DNA of 64,000 bases from Nocardia araoensis NBRC 100135 (GCF_000308435.1 NZ_BAFR01000218.1:1-64000); one strand, 5' to 3'; numbered from the stretch's first letter, positions 32,412-41,635 are shown. Program-made: numbers and translations. Notes: generated from the sequence alone by a model not told the origin.

Positions 32412-33590
32412 TCACGCGGTAGGGGCGTACTCGGCTGTGGTGATGTGGCGGCGACGGGACGGGAGCATCGCTGTCGGGTGCGAGATACTCCAGGCCGCGC
32501 TCTTGCAGATGAACTCCTTGACTCGCGCCGCCGCCTGACCGGTGAGAGCGGAGGGCTTGGGCTGATCGTCGGGGGTGACCCACTGCACGATGGCGTCGCG
32601 GCGGCCCAGGCTGATGCACTGGGCGGTGTAGCCGATCGAATTGCGGGGGAGCTTACGGCCGGTCAGCCGTGCGGCGATGGCGTCGGCGGCCTGGTAGGCC
32701 GTAGGGACTCCCGAGGCGCAGGACATGCGCAGCGGATCGCCGTTCGCCCCAGGGGCGAACGCGGCGTCGCCGACGGCGTAGACGTCGGGGTGTGAGACCG
32801 ACCGCATCGTCTCGTCGACGACGATCTGCCCGGTCGCCGACACTTGCAGGGTAGTGGCCGCTGCGATCGGGTGCACGGCGAAACCGGCTGTCCATATGGT
32901 CATTTGGGCCGGGATCGTGCGGTCGTCGGCGGTGACCGCGCCGGCCGGCTGGACGCGGGTGATCTCGGTGTTCTCGTACACACTGATGCCGAGCCGGTCG
33001 AAGGCCTTGCGCAGGTGCTGTTGTGCCTTGTCGCCGAGCCAGTCGCCGAGGCCGCCGCGAGCAACGAGGGCGACCTGGAGATCCGGCCGGGCTTCGGCGA
33101 TCTCGGTGGCGGCTTCGATGCTGGTGAGGCCACCGCCGACGATCAGTACGGTCGCACCCGCGCCCAGGCTCGCCAGTCGCTCGCGCACCCGCAGCGCGGA
33201 CTGCTTGCTCGCGATGTCGTAGGCGTGCTCGCCCACACCGGGCACACCCTGGTCGGCGGCTGCGCTGCCGAGGGCGTACACGAGAGTGTCGTAGGCGATC
33301 TCGCGAGAACCGTCGGCGGCGACGATCTCGACCGTCTTGCGGTCGGCGTCGACCGCGGTCACCCGCGCCAGCCGCACCCGCACGCCCGTGTCCGCGAAGA
33401 CGTCGGTCAGCACGCGGCTCTTCAGTTCCTGACCTGCCGCAAGCTGGTGCATGCGGACCCGCTCGACGAATTCCGGATCGGCGTTGACGAGGGTGATCTC
33501 GACATCGTGGGGGTGCAGCCGCTTGGCGAGGCGACCGGCGGCGTTGGCTCCGGCGTATCCGGCGCCGAGAACGACGATGCGGTGGGTCAT
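32412..33590 (-). CDS. FAD-dependent pyridine nucleotide oxidoreductase (NDH-2-like)
   Basis: 392 residues. FAD-binding GAGYAG (9-14) and NAD(P)-binding LIVGGGLTSIEAATEIAE are both present, plus the conserved YAVGDAAF near the FAD ribityl site. No C-terminal membrane helix is obvious, unlike many type II NADH dehydrogenases. It stands next to an ECF41-type sigma gene on the same strand, and such sigma factors usually control an adjacent oxidoreductase or related small enzyme (established), which makes this its likely target. Confidence 0.85.
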   Translation of the reverse strand: MTHRIVVLGAGYAGANAAGRLAKRLHPHDVEITLVNADPEFVERVRMHQLAAGQELKSRVLTDVFADTGVRVRLARVTAVDADRKTVEIVAADGSREIAYDTLVYALGSAAADQGVPGVGEHAYDIASKQSALRVRERLASLGAGATVLIVGGGLTSIEAATEIAEARPDLQVALVARGGLGDWLGDKAQQHLRKAFDRLGISVYENTEITRVQPAGAVTADDRTIPAQMTIWTAGFAVHPIAAATTLQVSATGQIVVDETMRSVSHPDVYAVGDAAFAPGANGDPLRMSCASGVPTAYQAADAIAARLTGRKLPRNSIGYTAQCISLGRRDAIVQWVTPDDQPKPSALTGQAAARVKEFICKSAAWSISHPTAMLPSRRRHITTAEYAPTA

Positions 33591-33672
33591 AGTCTCACTC
33601 CTGTCTGGGTGGTGTTCGCTTCCTGAACCGGACAGCGGCGCGAAACCTGACAGGAGTGGACTGTGATCTAGC

Positions 33673-34617
33673 TCACCAGCCTTCGAAGAGTGGCTCAGCG
33701 TGCTCGGATGCGGCCCAGTGGCGCGTGGCGCGCTCGAGCTTGCTCGGGTTGGCCTGGGTGTGAACCGCCGCGATGCCGTCGGTGGTCACCTCCAGGGTGA
33801 TGACGCCGACGACCCGATCGCCGACCACGATCACCAGTGCGGGCACGCCGTTGACCACCGCGGCGAACAGGTCGGCACGACCGCCGATCATCGCCCACTT
33901 CTCCGCAGTGGGTTCGAACAGGCGGCGCAGGAATCTCGCGACCCGCAGCGCGCCCGTGATCGGCTCCGGCAGCGAGAAGACCACGCCGCCACCGTCACCC
34001 GCGCTGATCGTATCGTCGGTCAGCATCCGCACCAGCGAATCGGTGTTGCCGCTGAGCGCGGCGGCGAGGAACTCTTCGACGATCTTGCGGGCGGCGGCCT
34101 CATCGACTTCCACGCGGGTCCGGTCGCTGGCCATATGCTGTTTCGCGCGCCGGTAGATCTGAGCGCAGTTGGATTCGGTGAGATCCAGCATTTCGGCGAT
34201 CTCGCCGTGTGGGTAGCCGAATGCCTCGCGTAGCACGTACACGACGCGTTCCTTGGCCGAGAGCCGTTCCATCAGGGTGAGCATCGCGATCGACACCGAT
34301 TCGCGCTGCTCGACGGTGTCGGCCGGGCCGGACATACGGTCCCCGGCGAAGATCGGCTCGGGCAGCCACTGGCCCACATACGCCACGCGCCGCACCCGTG
34401 CCGATGTGAGCTGGTTGAGGCAGATGTTGGTGAGCACCTTCGTCAGCCACGCTTCGGGCGTCTCGACGAATTCGTGATCGGCGGCGTGCCAGCGCAGGAA
34501 CGTATCCTGGACCGCGTCCTCGGCATCGCTCGCCGAGCCGAGCAGACGGTACGCGATCGCCTCCAATCGCGCCCTGGAGTTCTCGAAAAGCTCAACCTCA
34601 CGCACACCGGCCGACAT
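33673..34617 (-). CDS. ECF sigma factor, SigJ/ECF41-type, with SnoaL-like C-terminal domain
   Basis: 314 residues, longer than a normal ECF. Region 2 (SDAEDAVQDTFLRWHAAD) and region 4 (LSAKERVVYVLREAFGYPHGEIAEMLDLTESNCAQIYRRAKQ-type HTH) are followed by a SnoaL-like domain from about 175. The signature DGGGVV and the terminal NPSKL, both known to control ECF41 activity in other bacteria, are present. No anti-sigma gene is seen; ECF41 proteins are self-regulated by this extra domain. The oxidoreductase gene lies 82 bases downstream. Confidence 0.88.
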   Translation of the reverse strand: MSAGVREVELFENSRARLEAIAYRLLGSASDAEDAVQDTFLRWHAADHEFVETPEAWLTKVLTNICLNQLTSARVRRVAYVGQWLPEPIFAGDRMSGPADTVEQRESVSIAMLTLMERLSAKERVVYVLREAFGYPHGEIAEMLDLTESNCAQIYRRAKQHMASDRTRVEVDEAAARKIVEEFLAAALSGNTDSLVRMLTDDTISAGDGGGVVFSLPEPITGALRVARFLRRLFEPTAEKWAMIGGRADLFAAVVNGVPALVIVVGDRVVGVITLEVTTDGIAAVHTQANPSKLERATRHWAASEHAEPLFEGW

Positions 34618-34967
34618 GGCTCGAAGTTAGCCGCTGTCGGCCACTGCCGCGAACCCGTTATGCCGCCGCCCGTACGGCGCGCACCAGTATGTGTCGCACG
34701 TCACAGCAAGGGATTGTCATCCCATGTGGCGCCGACCAAGCGAACTTTATGACCGAACCGGACTCCACCGAAGTCGGTGGCAGTGGCCGACATCACTGGC
34801 CGGCCCTCTGACGCGCGGTGCGGGGCGAGGAGACGCTTCCTGGTTCGAACCCTTCCATTCGGCATCAAGTAACGCTCCGGGGTCCTACCGCGACGTCCTC
34901 GGTGACGTATGGCCCGTCGGGGGGCTTGTCCGTCCACTTTGTCGGTGTATGGAATGGAAATCAGGAC
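34618..34967. other. Intergenic region between the divergent sigma-factor and cutinase genes
   Basis: 350 bases without a convincing gene. It holds a perfect CCACCGA-AG-TCGGTGG dyad at 34765-34780 and a TGTGTCGCACGTCACA segment near 34690-34705 with partial dyad symmetry. A sequence resembling a tRNA T-loop at about 34850 has no supporting stem. Promoters for both neighbours must lie here but could not be fixed. Confidence 0.4.
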
Positions 34968-36644
34968 ATGGCTCTTCGCGAGTTCTTCGCGCGGCATCGT
35001 ATCGCTTCGGCGGTCGCCGCTCCGGCGGTTCTAGGCGTGGCGGCGATCGTCGCCACCTCGTTGGCGCTGACGTCGACGCCGGAAACCAGGGATACGCAGC
35101 TCACGACGTCGGTCACGGAATGCCGCGACATGGTCACCATCTCGGTGGCCGGTCGCAACGACACTCCGGTGGAGGGGACCACCAGGATGCTGGTGGACGC
35201 CAATGGCAACCCACTGCCCGCCGCGCTGTCGGGTGACCACAGCAGTGAGTGGGTCGATCCGGTCGTCAACGCACCGGCCGATGACGTCGATCCGGACGCG
35301 TACGCCGCGGTCTACATCGCCTATCCGGCGAATATGTCCACGTACGAGGACGCCGTCAACGCCGGTGTCGCGAACACCGAACGGGTGATGCGGGAGATCG
35401 CCCAGGCCTGCCCCGACACCAAGTTCTCGATCGTCGGCTACAGCGAGGGCGCCGACGTCGTTCGCCGCGTCGCGATGCAGATCGGCCATCAGGAACCCGG
35501 CCAGGACGGCGCGTACGGGATCGTGGATCCGGACGACGTCGTCGGTGTCGTCATCCTGGCCGACGCGGGCCGCTCGGCGGGCGACGGGCCGTTCCCCGGA
35601 TCGAAGGATCCGTTCAGCAACCCGGACGGCTTCGACCAGCAATATCAGAGCGGCGCGAACCCGGTTCCCGGGCAGGGCGCGGTGCGCGGCACCAGCGGTG
35701 ACTTCGGCGCGCTGAACGGCAAGATCGCGTCGTTCTGCTCCGACGGCGATCTCACCTGCGCGGCGCCGCAGAACATCTCCTTGCTGCAGTTGGTCGTCAA
35801 TGTCGGCAGGCAGCTGAACGTCGACGCGCTCGAGCGCGACGGGCTCACCCCCGCGACCGGGCAGGACGTCGCTGTGGTCCTCGGCCGGATCGCGATGGCG
35901 GCGTTCGCGGACATCCAGTCGCAGCCGAACTGGATGCGGAGCGACGAGACCTTCCTGCAGGTACTGCTGCGGGTGTCGGATCCGGCGTACAAGCCGGGTG
36001 AGAAGAACGCGCCCGCGCAGGCGGACTCGATTTCCACGAACGACATGTCCCCGCTGGCCTACCTGCCGCAGAAGGTGCTCAACGAGATCGTCGGGCTCAT
36101 CGTGACGAACCAGAACACGATTCCGGTCGTCCTGAGCGACCCGTACAACCTCACCCTCGGGCCCAACCACACCGGTCACCACTTCGACTACTGGGACGAC
36201 GCCGACCCCGCCGCGGGCAAGCCGATGACCTCGGCGGAGTACGCGGCCGCCTGGCTCACCCATCTGGCGAAGCAGGCGCAGGCCGGTAAGCAGGTCGACC
36301 CCTCGTCCAAGCCGCAGGAGGCGGACCTGGCCGCCGTGTACAAGGCGGTGGAGACCAGCTCGGCGGCTCCGACGACCGAACCCGCCAAGGGTTCGACCAC
36401 GTCGCCGCAGCCGACCAGCGCCGCTCCCACGACGACCGGCACCACGAACCGGCCGACGACGGCGGCGCCGACCTCGAGCACCACCGCGGCGCCGGTGGCC
36501 ACCACGCCGCCCGCTCCGTCCGCGGTCGCGGCGCCGGTCGAGACGACCAAGCCGACCACCACCGAATCGACCACCACCCCCTCGACCACGACGACGACGT
36601 CCGCGGCGCCGACCACCACCGCGACCGCGAAAGCGTCGAACTGA
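34968..36644 (+). CDS. Cutinase-family secreted or anchored serine esterase with a Thr/Pro-rich tail
   Basis: 558 residues. A basic start and hydrophobic stretch (about 12-35) form a signal peptide or anchor. The alpha/beta-hydrolase core has the nucleophile in VGYSEGAD (Ser159) and conserved Cys pairs (TECRDM, FCSDGDLTC). A GPNHTGHHFDYW segment may carry the catalytic His. From about 455 the tail is almost only Thr, Pro, Ser and Ala, likely glycosylated and wall-spanning. Members act on lipids of the envelope (Culp proteins). ATG 34968 follows GGACA; the longer upstream frame has no signal-like start. A strong terminator follows. Confidence 0.85.
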   Translation: MALREFFARHRIASAVAAPAVLGVAAIVATSLALTSTPETRDTQLTTSVTECRDMVTISVAGRNDTPVEGTTRMLVDANGNPLPAALSGDHSSEWVDPVVNAPADDVDPDAYAAVYIAYPANMSTYEDAVNAGVANTERVMREIAQACPDTKFSIVGYSEGADVVRRVAMQIGHQEPGQDGAYGIVDPDDVVGVVILADAGRSAGDGPFPGSKDPFSNPDGFDQQYQSGANPVPGQGAVRGTSGDFGALNGKIASFCSDGDLTCAAPQNISLLQLVVNVGRQLNVDALERDGLTPATGQDVAVVLGRIAMAAFADIQSQPNWMRSDETFLQVLLRVSDPAYKPGEKNAPAQADSISTNDMSPLAYLPQKVLNEIVGLIVTNQNTIPVVLSDPYNLTLGPNHTGHHFDYWDDADPAAGKPMTSAEYAAAWLTHLAKQAQAGKQVDPSSKPQEADLAAVYKAVETSSAAPTTEPAKGSTTSPQPTSAAPTTTGTTNRPTTAAPTSSTTAAPVATTPPAPSAVAAPVETTKPTTTESTTTPSTTTTTSAAPTTTATAKASN

Positions 36645-36649
36645 CCGAC

Positions 36650-36694
36650 CCGCAGGCCGCGATCACCGCCGCGAGGCGTGATCGCGGCCTGCGG
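36650..36694 (+). terminator. Terminator after the cutinase gene
   Basis: CCGCAGGCCGCGATCAC at 36650-36666 pairs exactly with GTGATCGCGGCCTGCGG at 36678-36694 around an 11-base loop. It is followed by TGTCTT. Confidence 0.8.
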
Positions 36695-36703
36695 TGTCTT
36701 CGC

Positions 36704-36770
36704 TCAGAGCAAGCCGCCGTTGGCGCGAATGGTCTGGCCGTTGACCCAGTGGCCGTGTCGGCCGCGGAGT
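36704..36770 (-). pseudogene. C-terminal remnant of a short-chain dehydrogenase
   Basis: Reading leftward, the last codons give LRGRHGHWVNGQTIRANGGL-L then stop. This is the invariant end of many SDR enzymes (WVNGQxIRANGG). No other part of an SDR precedes it; the acyltransferase gene begins its 3' end two bases away. It is therefore a scrap about 20 codons long left by deletion. Confidence 0.6.
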
Positions 36771-36772
36771 CG

Positions 36773-37993
36773 TCAGTAGTGCACGGCGCGGAGGTTGCGG
36801 GCCAGCACTTCGACGCGATGCCGCTGGAGTTGCGTGAATTCCTCGGGATGATGGATCTCCACACTCAGTCGCCCGGCGAAAGTGCTGATGACGCAGGTGC
36901 CGCCGCCCGGTTGCTGTGGACGGCGGCCGGTCAGGTCAGGCTTCGCGAGCATGGTGGAGTGGAAGTCGTCGATGCGCAACTCGTCCTGCTCGGGTAGCGG
37001 CGGGATGGTGCCCCAGTTGGTCGCGATGACCACGCCGGGCAAGGCCGGTCGCGGCGCCGCCGCCATGTCGGGGATGCTCAGCGGCGTGCGCTGCACGATG
37101 CCCGCGGCCAGGCCCGCATGCAGCGCCTCGCTGATGCCGCGGGCCGATTCCACCAGCGTCACGTCGGATGCGGGGGAGAGGTAGTTGGCGAAGCCAAGGA
37201 CGTTCGTCCCTTCGGTGGCGTCGATCTCCGGACTCACCCTGGTCCGCAGGTCGACGGAGTACAGGTAGAGCAGTCCGGTGAGCGGTAGCTCGCGGATCTC
37301 GGCTTCGGTGCGCAACAGCGCCGCCGACACCAGACCGTGCACCGTGACGTTCTCGCGATGTCCGAGGGCGACCAGGGCCGCGGTCTCCTCCCGGGTGAGC
37401 AGGCATCGAGTGGTGCGCAGCGCCGGGTAGTCGTCGTCGCGCGGCGGCGGGGCCTGCGGCGCGGCGGCTGCGGGCGCGGCGCCGGGCAGCGCCATCTTCT
37501 CGATGCCTCGCGCCGCGAGCAGCTGCTCGACCGGTTCGGGGAATCCGTGCGCCGGCGGCTCGGGCGTACCCGCGCCGACCGCGTCCCGATACCCGGTCCA
37601 GAATTCGGTGACGATGACGAACGCGTGGAACGCGTCCGCGATGCTGTGATGGATCACGAGGGTGACGCTCGCGGTATCGCCGTCGCGCACCACGCACAGC
37701 CCGCAGACGCCTGTGCGCTGGTCGAATTTTCCTGCGGCGAGAGGGGATTCGGGGTTGCCGTCGGCGACGAAGATCGGCGGTGCGGCATCCGTCGCGGTGA
37801 AGACGCGACCGCCGTCCGCGGACAACTCGATGCGGGCGCGCAGGATCGGATGCGCCCTGGCGACGGCCTCGAAGGCGGTCGTCAACGCGGGCAGGTCCAA
37901 CCGCCCGGATACCCGTGCCACGTAACCGATGAAGACCTCGCCCGCGGCGAACATCTCCTCGCTCGGGGCAAGCCGGCGGATCACGTCGACCAC
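36773..37993 (-). CDS. PapA-like condensation-domain acyltransferase
   Basis: 406 residues from GTG 37993, which has GAAAGG seven bases upstream. The active-site motif is HHSIADA (115-121), where HHxxxDG is the rule: the Asp is kept, Gly is Ala. The fold continues with ANYLSPASDVTL and GTCVISTFAGRLSVEIHH as in PapA5-type proteins, which attach mycolic-type or polyketide acyl chains to alcohols. Substrate unknown. It is isolated; a frame-open extension to 38176 lacks a good start. Confidence 0.75.
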   Translation of the reverse strand: MVDVIRRLAPSEEMFAAGEVFIGYVARVSGRLDLPALTTAFEAVARAHPILRARIELSADGGRVFTATDAAPPIFVADGNPESPLAAGKFDQRTGVCGLCVVRDGDTASVTLVIHHSIADAFHAFVIVTEFWTGYRDAVGAGTPEPPAHGFPEPVEQLLAARGIEKMALPGAAPAAAAPQAPPPRDDDYPALRTTRCLLTREETAALVALGHRENVTVHGLVSAALLRTEAEIRELPLTGLLYLYSVDLRTRVSPEIDATEGTNVLGFANYLSPASDVTLVESARGISEALHAGLAAGIVQRTPLSIPDMAAAPRPALPGVVIATNWGTIPPLPEQDELRIDDFHSTMLAKPDLTGRRPQQPGGGTCVISTFAGRLSVEIHHPEEFTQLQRHRVEVLARNLRAVHY

Positions 37994-38225
37994 GATGATG
38001 CCTTTCCTTCGCTCCGGGCGAAGACTAGCCCGAACACCGTTGCACTCGCGCATCATTCGCTCAAATAGGACGAACGGGACATGAACCCTTGCCGGAGCCG
38101 GGAACTGGATGTGTCGGATGATCGGATCACCTCGATAAGCTCCCGGTGGTCGAAAGCGAGCGGAGCATGTTGCCAATCCCCGTCACCGAGTCGAATACCG
38201 TTCGTCCGCGCACGGCGGTCGTGCG

Positions 38226-39140
38226 ATGACCCGCCGCGGGTGGGCGCTCTTCTCGGCAATGGGCGTGATCTGGGGCGTGCCGTACGCGATGATCCGCGTC
38301 GCGGTGGCGGATCTCGACCCGATCGTGGTCGCCTTCGGCCGCACACTGATCGGCGGACTGCTGCTCCTGCCGGTCGCGTTCTACGCGAACGCGCTCACGC
38401 CGGTGTTCCGGCGGTGGCGGCCGCTGCTGCTGTACACCCTGGTGGAGATCACCGGGCCGTGGTTGCTGATCGGGTACGCCGAGACCACGCTGCACAGCTC
38501 GACCGTCGGCCTGCTGATCGCGGCGGTGCCGCTGATCGCGGTGGTGATCGTGACCGTGCTCGGCCACGACCGGTTCGACGCGCGCCGGGTGCTCGGCCTG
38601 CTCGTCGGGTTCGGCGGTGTCGCCGCGCTCGTCGGCTTGGACGTCGACCTGGGGAATCCGGCGGCGATCGCCGCGATCGGGCTGACGACGGTCGGTTACG
38701 CGGTCGGTCCGATCGTCATCGATCGCGCGCTGGCCGATCTGCCCCCGCTCGGTGTGGTGACCGCATCGCTGCTGCTGGCGGCGACGATCTACGCGCCGTT
38801 CGCGGGTTGGCGGTGGCCCGCGCGCGTTACCGCCGACGCGGCCTGGTCGGTGCTCGGCCTCGCGGTGATCTGCACGGCGGTAGCGTTCCTGTTCTTCTTC
38901 GCGCTGATCGCCGAGGTCGGCCCGGCCCGTGCGACCGTGATCACCTATATCAACCCCGCGGTGGCGATCCTGCTCGGCGTCACGGCGCTCGGCGAGCCGC
39001 TGACCGCGGGCATGGCGATCGGGTTCCCGCTGGTGATCCTGGGTTCGGTGCTCGGTACCGCGCGCGGGCGCGACGAGGCGCGGACGGACTTGGCCGCGCC
39101 CGCGACGCCGGAGGCGGCCGTCCCATTACCCGAGACGTAA
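38226..39140 (+). CDS. EamA/DMT-superfamily transporter, second copy
   Basis: 304 residues with ten membrane segments in two repeats (MGVIWGVPYAMIRVAV and AVAFLFFFALIAEVGPARAT, the latter preceding the INPAVAILLGV signature). Probable exporter of small metabolites; not closely similar to the one at 23048-23950. Starts ATG 38226. No regulator is adjacent. Confidence 0.87.
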   Translation: MTRRGWALFSAMGVIWGVPYAMIRVAVADLDPIVVAFGRTLIGGLLLLPVAFYANALTPVFRRWRPLLLYTLVEITGPWLLIGYAETTLHSSTVGLLIAAVPLIAVVIVTVLGHDRFDARRVLGLLVGFGGVAALVGLDVDLGNPAAIAAIGLTTVGYAVGPIVIDRALADLPPLGVVTASLLLAATIYAPFAGWRWPARVTADAAWSVLGLAVICTAVAFLFFFALIAEVGPARATVITYINPAVAILLGVTALGEPLTAGMAIGFPLVILGSVLGTARGRDEARTDLAAPATPEAAVPLPET

Positions 39141-39203
39141 TCGCCACGGGGCGCGGGTCCGCCGAGTATCGGGTACGCACCGCTCGAACGGGTGGCGTCG
39201 TTT

Positions 39204-39218
39204 CGAGAGGACCTCTCG
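39204..39218. promoter_or_regulatory. Palindrome CGAGAGG-A-CCTCTCG
   Basis: A perfect 15-base palindrome. It ends at the GTG of a 34-codon reading frame and 122 bases before the methyltransferase gene. It could be an operator, or could serve as the binding site of an unlinked regulator. Confidence 0.35.
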
Positions 39219-39322
39219 TGTCGGTCACCGTGTCCGCCACTCGAGCGGTGGTCGAAGAGTTTGTTGCGGCGAATCCCTTCCACAGTCTCGCCGTCGCCCG
39301 GGCATTCGATCCGGGGGAGTAG
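39218..39322 (+). CDS. Possible small peptide of 34 residues upstream of the methyltransferase gene
   Basis: GTG 39218 to TAG 39322. The product begins SVTVSATRAVVEEFVAANPF and ends ARAFDPGE, reads like ordinary protein, and ends 17 bases before the next gene. GAGAGG lies close in front, though within the palindrome. It may be a real small gene, a remnant, or chance. Confidence 0.25.
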   Translation: MSVTVSATRAVVEEFVAANPFHSLAVARAFDPGE

Positions 39323-39339
39323 GTAATACGCTGCTCGGG

Positions 39340-40005
39340 GTGCTGAATTCGACCGCAGACTTCGCAGACGACCACCCCGACGTCGCCGTCACCCGCGCCG
39401 CCTACGACGACGTCGCCGAGCTCTACACCGAGCTCTTCCGGCACCACCTCGCCGGCGCGGTGCTCGATCGGGCGATGCTCGGCGCGTTCGTGGAATCGGT
39501 GGCCGCCAACGGTTCCGGTCCGATCGCCGATCTCGGCTGCGGGCCGGGGCGGATCACCGGCCATCTCGCGTCGTTGGGGGCTCAGGTGTTCGGCGTCGAT
39601 CTCTCGCCGCGCATGGTGGAGCTGGCCCGCGTGGAACATCCACAGCTGCTTTTCACCCAGGGTTCCGTCGAACAGCTACCCATAGGCGACGAGGCGCTCG
39701 GCGGTGTAGTGGCGTGGTACTCGTTGATTCATCTTCCGCCGGATCGCGTGCCGCACGTGTTGAGCGAGTTCCATCGGGTACTCGCAGACAAAGGGCACGT
39801 GTTGCTGGCTTTCCAAACGGCCGACCAGCCGGATGCGGTGGAAGCCTTCGACCACAAGGTGACTCGCGCCTACCGGTGGGCGCCGAAACGTCTCGCGCGC
39901 CTGCTCGGCGACGCCGGGTTCACCATGATCGGTCGCATGGTGCGCGAGCCGGAGCCGGAGGAGCGGTTCGGGCAGGCCTACCTACTGGCCTCGAAGGTTC
40001 GGTGA
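39340..40005 (+). CDS. Class I SAM-dependent methyltransferase
   Basis: 221 residues. Motif I IADLGCGPGRITGHLASLG, the acidic VDLSPRMVELA, WYSLIHLPPDRV and the late VLLAFQTAD are the Methyltransf_25/11 pattern. The substrate is unknown. GTG 39340 has no clear ribosome site, so the start is uncertain. Confidence 0.85.
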   Translation: MLNSTADFADDHPDVAVTRAAYDDVAELYTELFRHHLAGAVLDRAMLGAFVESVAANGSGPIADLGCGPGRITGHLASLGAQVFGVDLSPRMVELARVEHPQLLFTQGSVEQLPIGDEALGGVVAWYSLIHLPPDRVPHVLSEFHRVLADKGHVLLAFQTADQPDAVEAFDHKVTRAYRWAPKRLARLLGDAGFTMIGRMVREPEPEERFGQAYLLASKVR

Positions 40006-40139
40006 TTCACCGAACGCGGTCCGTCGCGCCCGGGTAGGTTTGTCGTGTCGCGGCGGTTTCATGGCTGCGCGGGCCCGCCGACAACGTGGTCGATTCGAAC
40101 TCCGAACATCTTCACCATGTCGTCAGGGGGCGACTCATC

Positions 40140-41483
40140 ATGGAATTCATCGCGCCGGTCGATGCCGTCTTCTTGCTCGCCGAATCCCGGGAACAGCCGA
40201 TGCACGTGGGAGCGCTGCAACTGTTCGAGCCGCCGGAGGACGCCGGAGCGGACTTCGCCGCGCAGGTGCACGACAAGCTGTTACGCAGTACCGACGTCGA
40301 TCCGGCCTTTCGCAAACATCCCGCGACGATCTTCGGATCCCCACAGATGGCGTGGACGTATGCCGAGGACGTGGAACTCGACTATCACGTGCGGCGGCTG
40401 GCCGTGCCCGGACCGGGACGGATGGACCAGCTCGTGGAGCTGGCCTCCGGGCTGCACAGCAGTCTGCTCGACCGGCACCGCCCGCTGTGGGAGTTCCATC
40501 TGATCGAGGGCCTCGCCGACGGCAGGTTCGCGCTGTATTCGAAGATGCATCACGCGTTGATCGACGGCGTTTCCGCCCAGCGCCTCCTGCGCCGCACGCT
40601 GACCGGCGATCCGTCCTCCAGCGCCACGCGCGTGCCGTGGCACCTGCCTCGGGGCAGGCGCCGGACGCCATCCGGTGCGGGTGGTGCGGCACGAAACCTG
40701 CTGTCCGCCGCGACGTCCGGCGCATCGATGCTGCGTGCGGCGCGCACCGCGCTGGCACGCCAACAGCTGACCCTGCCGTTCGCGGCCCCGCGCACCATGT
40801 TCAACGTCCCGATCGGCGGCGCGCGCCGTGCGGTGGTGCGGTCCTGGCCGTTGGAGCGGTTGCAGCAAGTGAAGAAGGCGACCGGCTCGACGCTCAACGA
40901 CGTGATACTCACCATGTCGGCGGGCGCGCTGCGACGGTACCTGCTGGAACGAAATGCTCTGCCGGACAAGCCGTTGATCGCGATGGTGCCCATGTCGCTG
41001 CGCGCCGAGGACGACGACGAGACCAACGGGGTGAAGGTCGGCGCGGTGCTGTGCAACCTCGGCACCGACATCGCCGATCCGCTGGAACGCCTCCAGGTGG
41101 TCGCCGCGTCGATGCGCGACGGCAAGGACATGTACCGCACGCTGTCGTGCAACCAGACGATGGCGCTGTCGGCGCTGATGCTCAGCCCGCTGGCCCTCAA
41201 TCTCGTGCCCGCGCTGATCCCGTGGACCAATCCCACCTTCAACATCGTCATCTCGAACGTGCCGGGGCCGCGCGAGCCGATGTATTGGAACGGAGCGCGT
41301 CTCGACGCGAGCTATCCGCTGTCCATCCCGTTCGACGGCCAAGCGGTGAACATCACGCTCACCTCCAACGCGGGCAATCTCGACTTCGGCCTGGTCGGCT
41401 GCCGCCGCAGTGTGCCGCAATTGCCGCGACTGCTCGATCACTTGGCGGAGTCGCTGGCCGAACTGGAGCGCGCCACCGGCTGA
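40140..41483 (+). CDS. Wax ester synthase/diacylglycerol acyltransferase (WS/DGAT, Tgs-type)
   Basis: 447 residues. It uses acyl-CoA to make triacylglycerol or wax ester for storage. The active-site motif HHALIDG (137-143) is intact, with the partner region NDVILTMSAGALRRYLLERN and the C-terminal NIVISNVPGPREPMYWNGAR. ATG 40140 has AGGGGG nine bases upstream and gives MEFIAPVDAVFLLAES, the usual start. Actinobacteria commonly carry many paralogues. Confidence 0.93.
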   Translation: MEFIAPVDAVFLLAESREQPMHVGALQLFEPPEDAGADFAAQVHDKLLRSTDVDPAFRKHPATIFGSPQMAWTYAEDVELDYHVRRLAVPGPGRMDQLVELASGLHSSLLDRHRPLWEFHLIEGLADGRFALYSKMHHALIDGVSAQRLLRRTLTGDPSSSATRVPWHLPRGRRRTPSGAGGAARNLLSAATSGASMLRAARTALARQQLTLPFAAPRTMFNVPIGGARRAVVRSWPLERLQQVKKATGSTLNDVILTMSAGALRRYLLERNALPDKPLIAMVPMSLRAEDDDETNGVKVGAVLCNLGTDIADPLERLQVVAASMRDGKDMYRTLSCNQTMALSALMLSPLALNLVPALIPWTNPTFNIVISNVPGPREPMYWNGARLDASYPLSIPFDGQAVNITLTSNAGNLDFGLVGCRRSVPQLPRLLDHLAESLAELERATG

Positions 41484-41509
41484 CCGCGACCGCGCATTCC
41501 CCAGAAAAC

Positions 41510-41523
41510 TAGAACGTGTTACT
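41510..41523. promoter_or_regulatory. KstR-like box 1
   Basis: TAGAACGTGTTACT fits the KstR consensus TnnAACnnGTTnnA except for its last base. It lies 180 bases before the nitronate monooxygenase start. Box 2 at 41636-41649 is its inverted copy. Confidence 0.45.
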
Positions 41524-41635
41524 GTCGAGGCATGGTGCATCGGCCAGTCGGGGACGCCGCAGCCGCTTCATGGCGATATCAGCGGCTCGCGGTGGACTCG
41601 ACGTGCGGCGACCGGGCCGAACCGAGCAGCACTTA

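Noticed and set aside
33591..33672. An ECF41-type promoter (TGTCACA-N16-CGTC) before the oxidoreductase gene
   Set aside because: Only TGTCAGG is present and no CGTC lies at the right spacing, so the match is too weak to annotate.
34840..34870. GGTTCGAACC resembling a tRNA T-loop
   Set aside because: The flanking bases do not form a five-base T-stem and no acceptor or anticodon arm can be placed.
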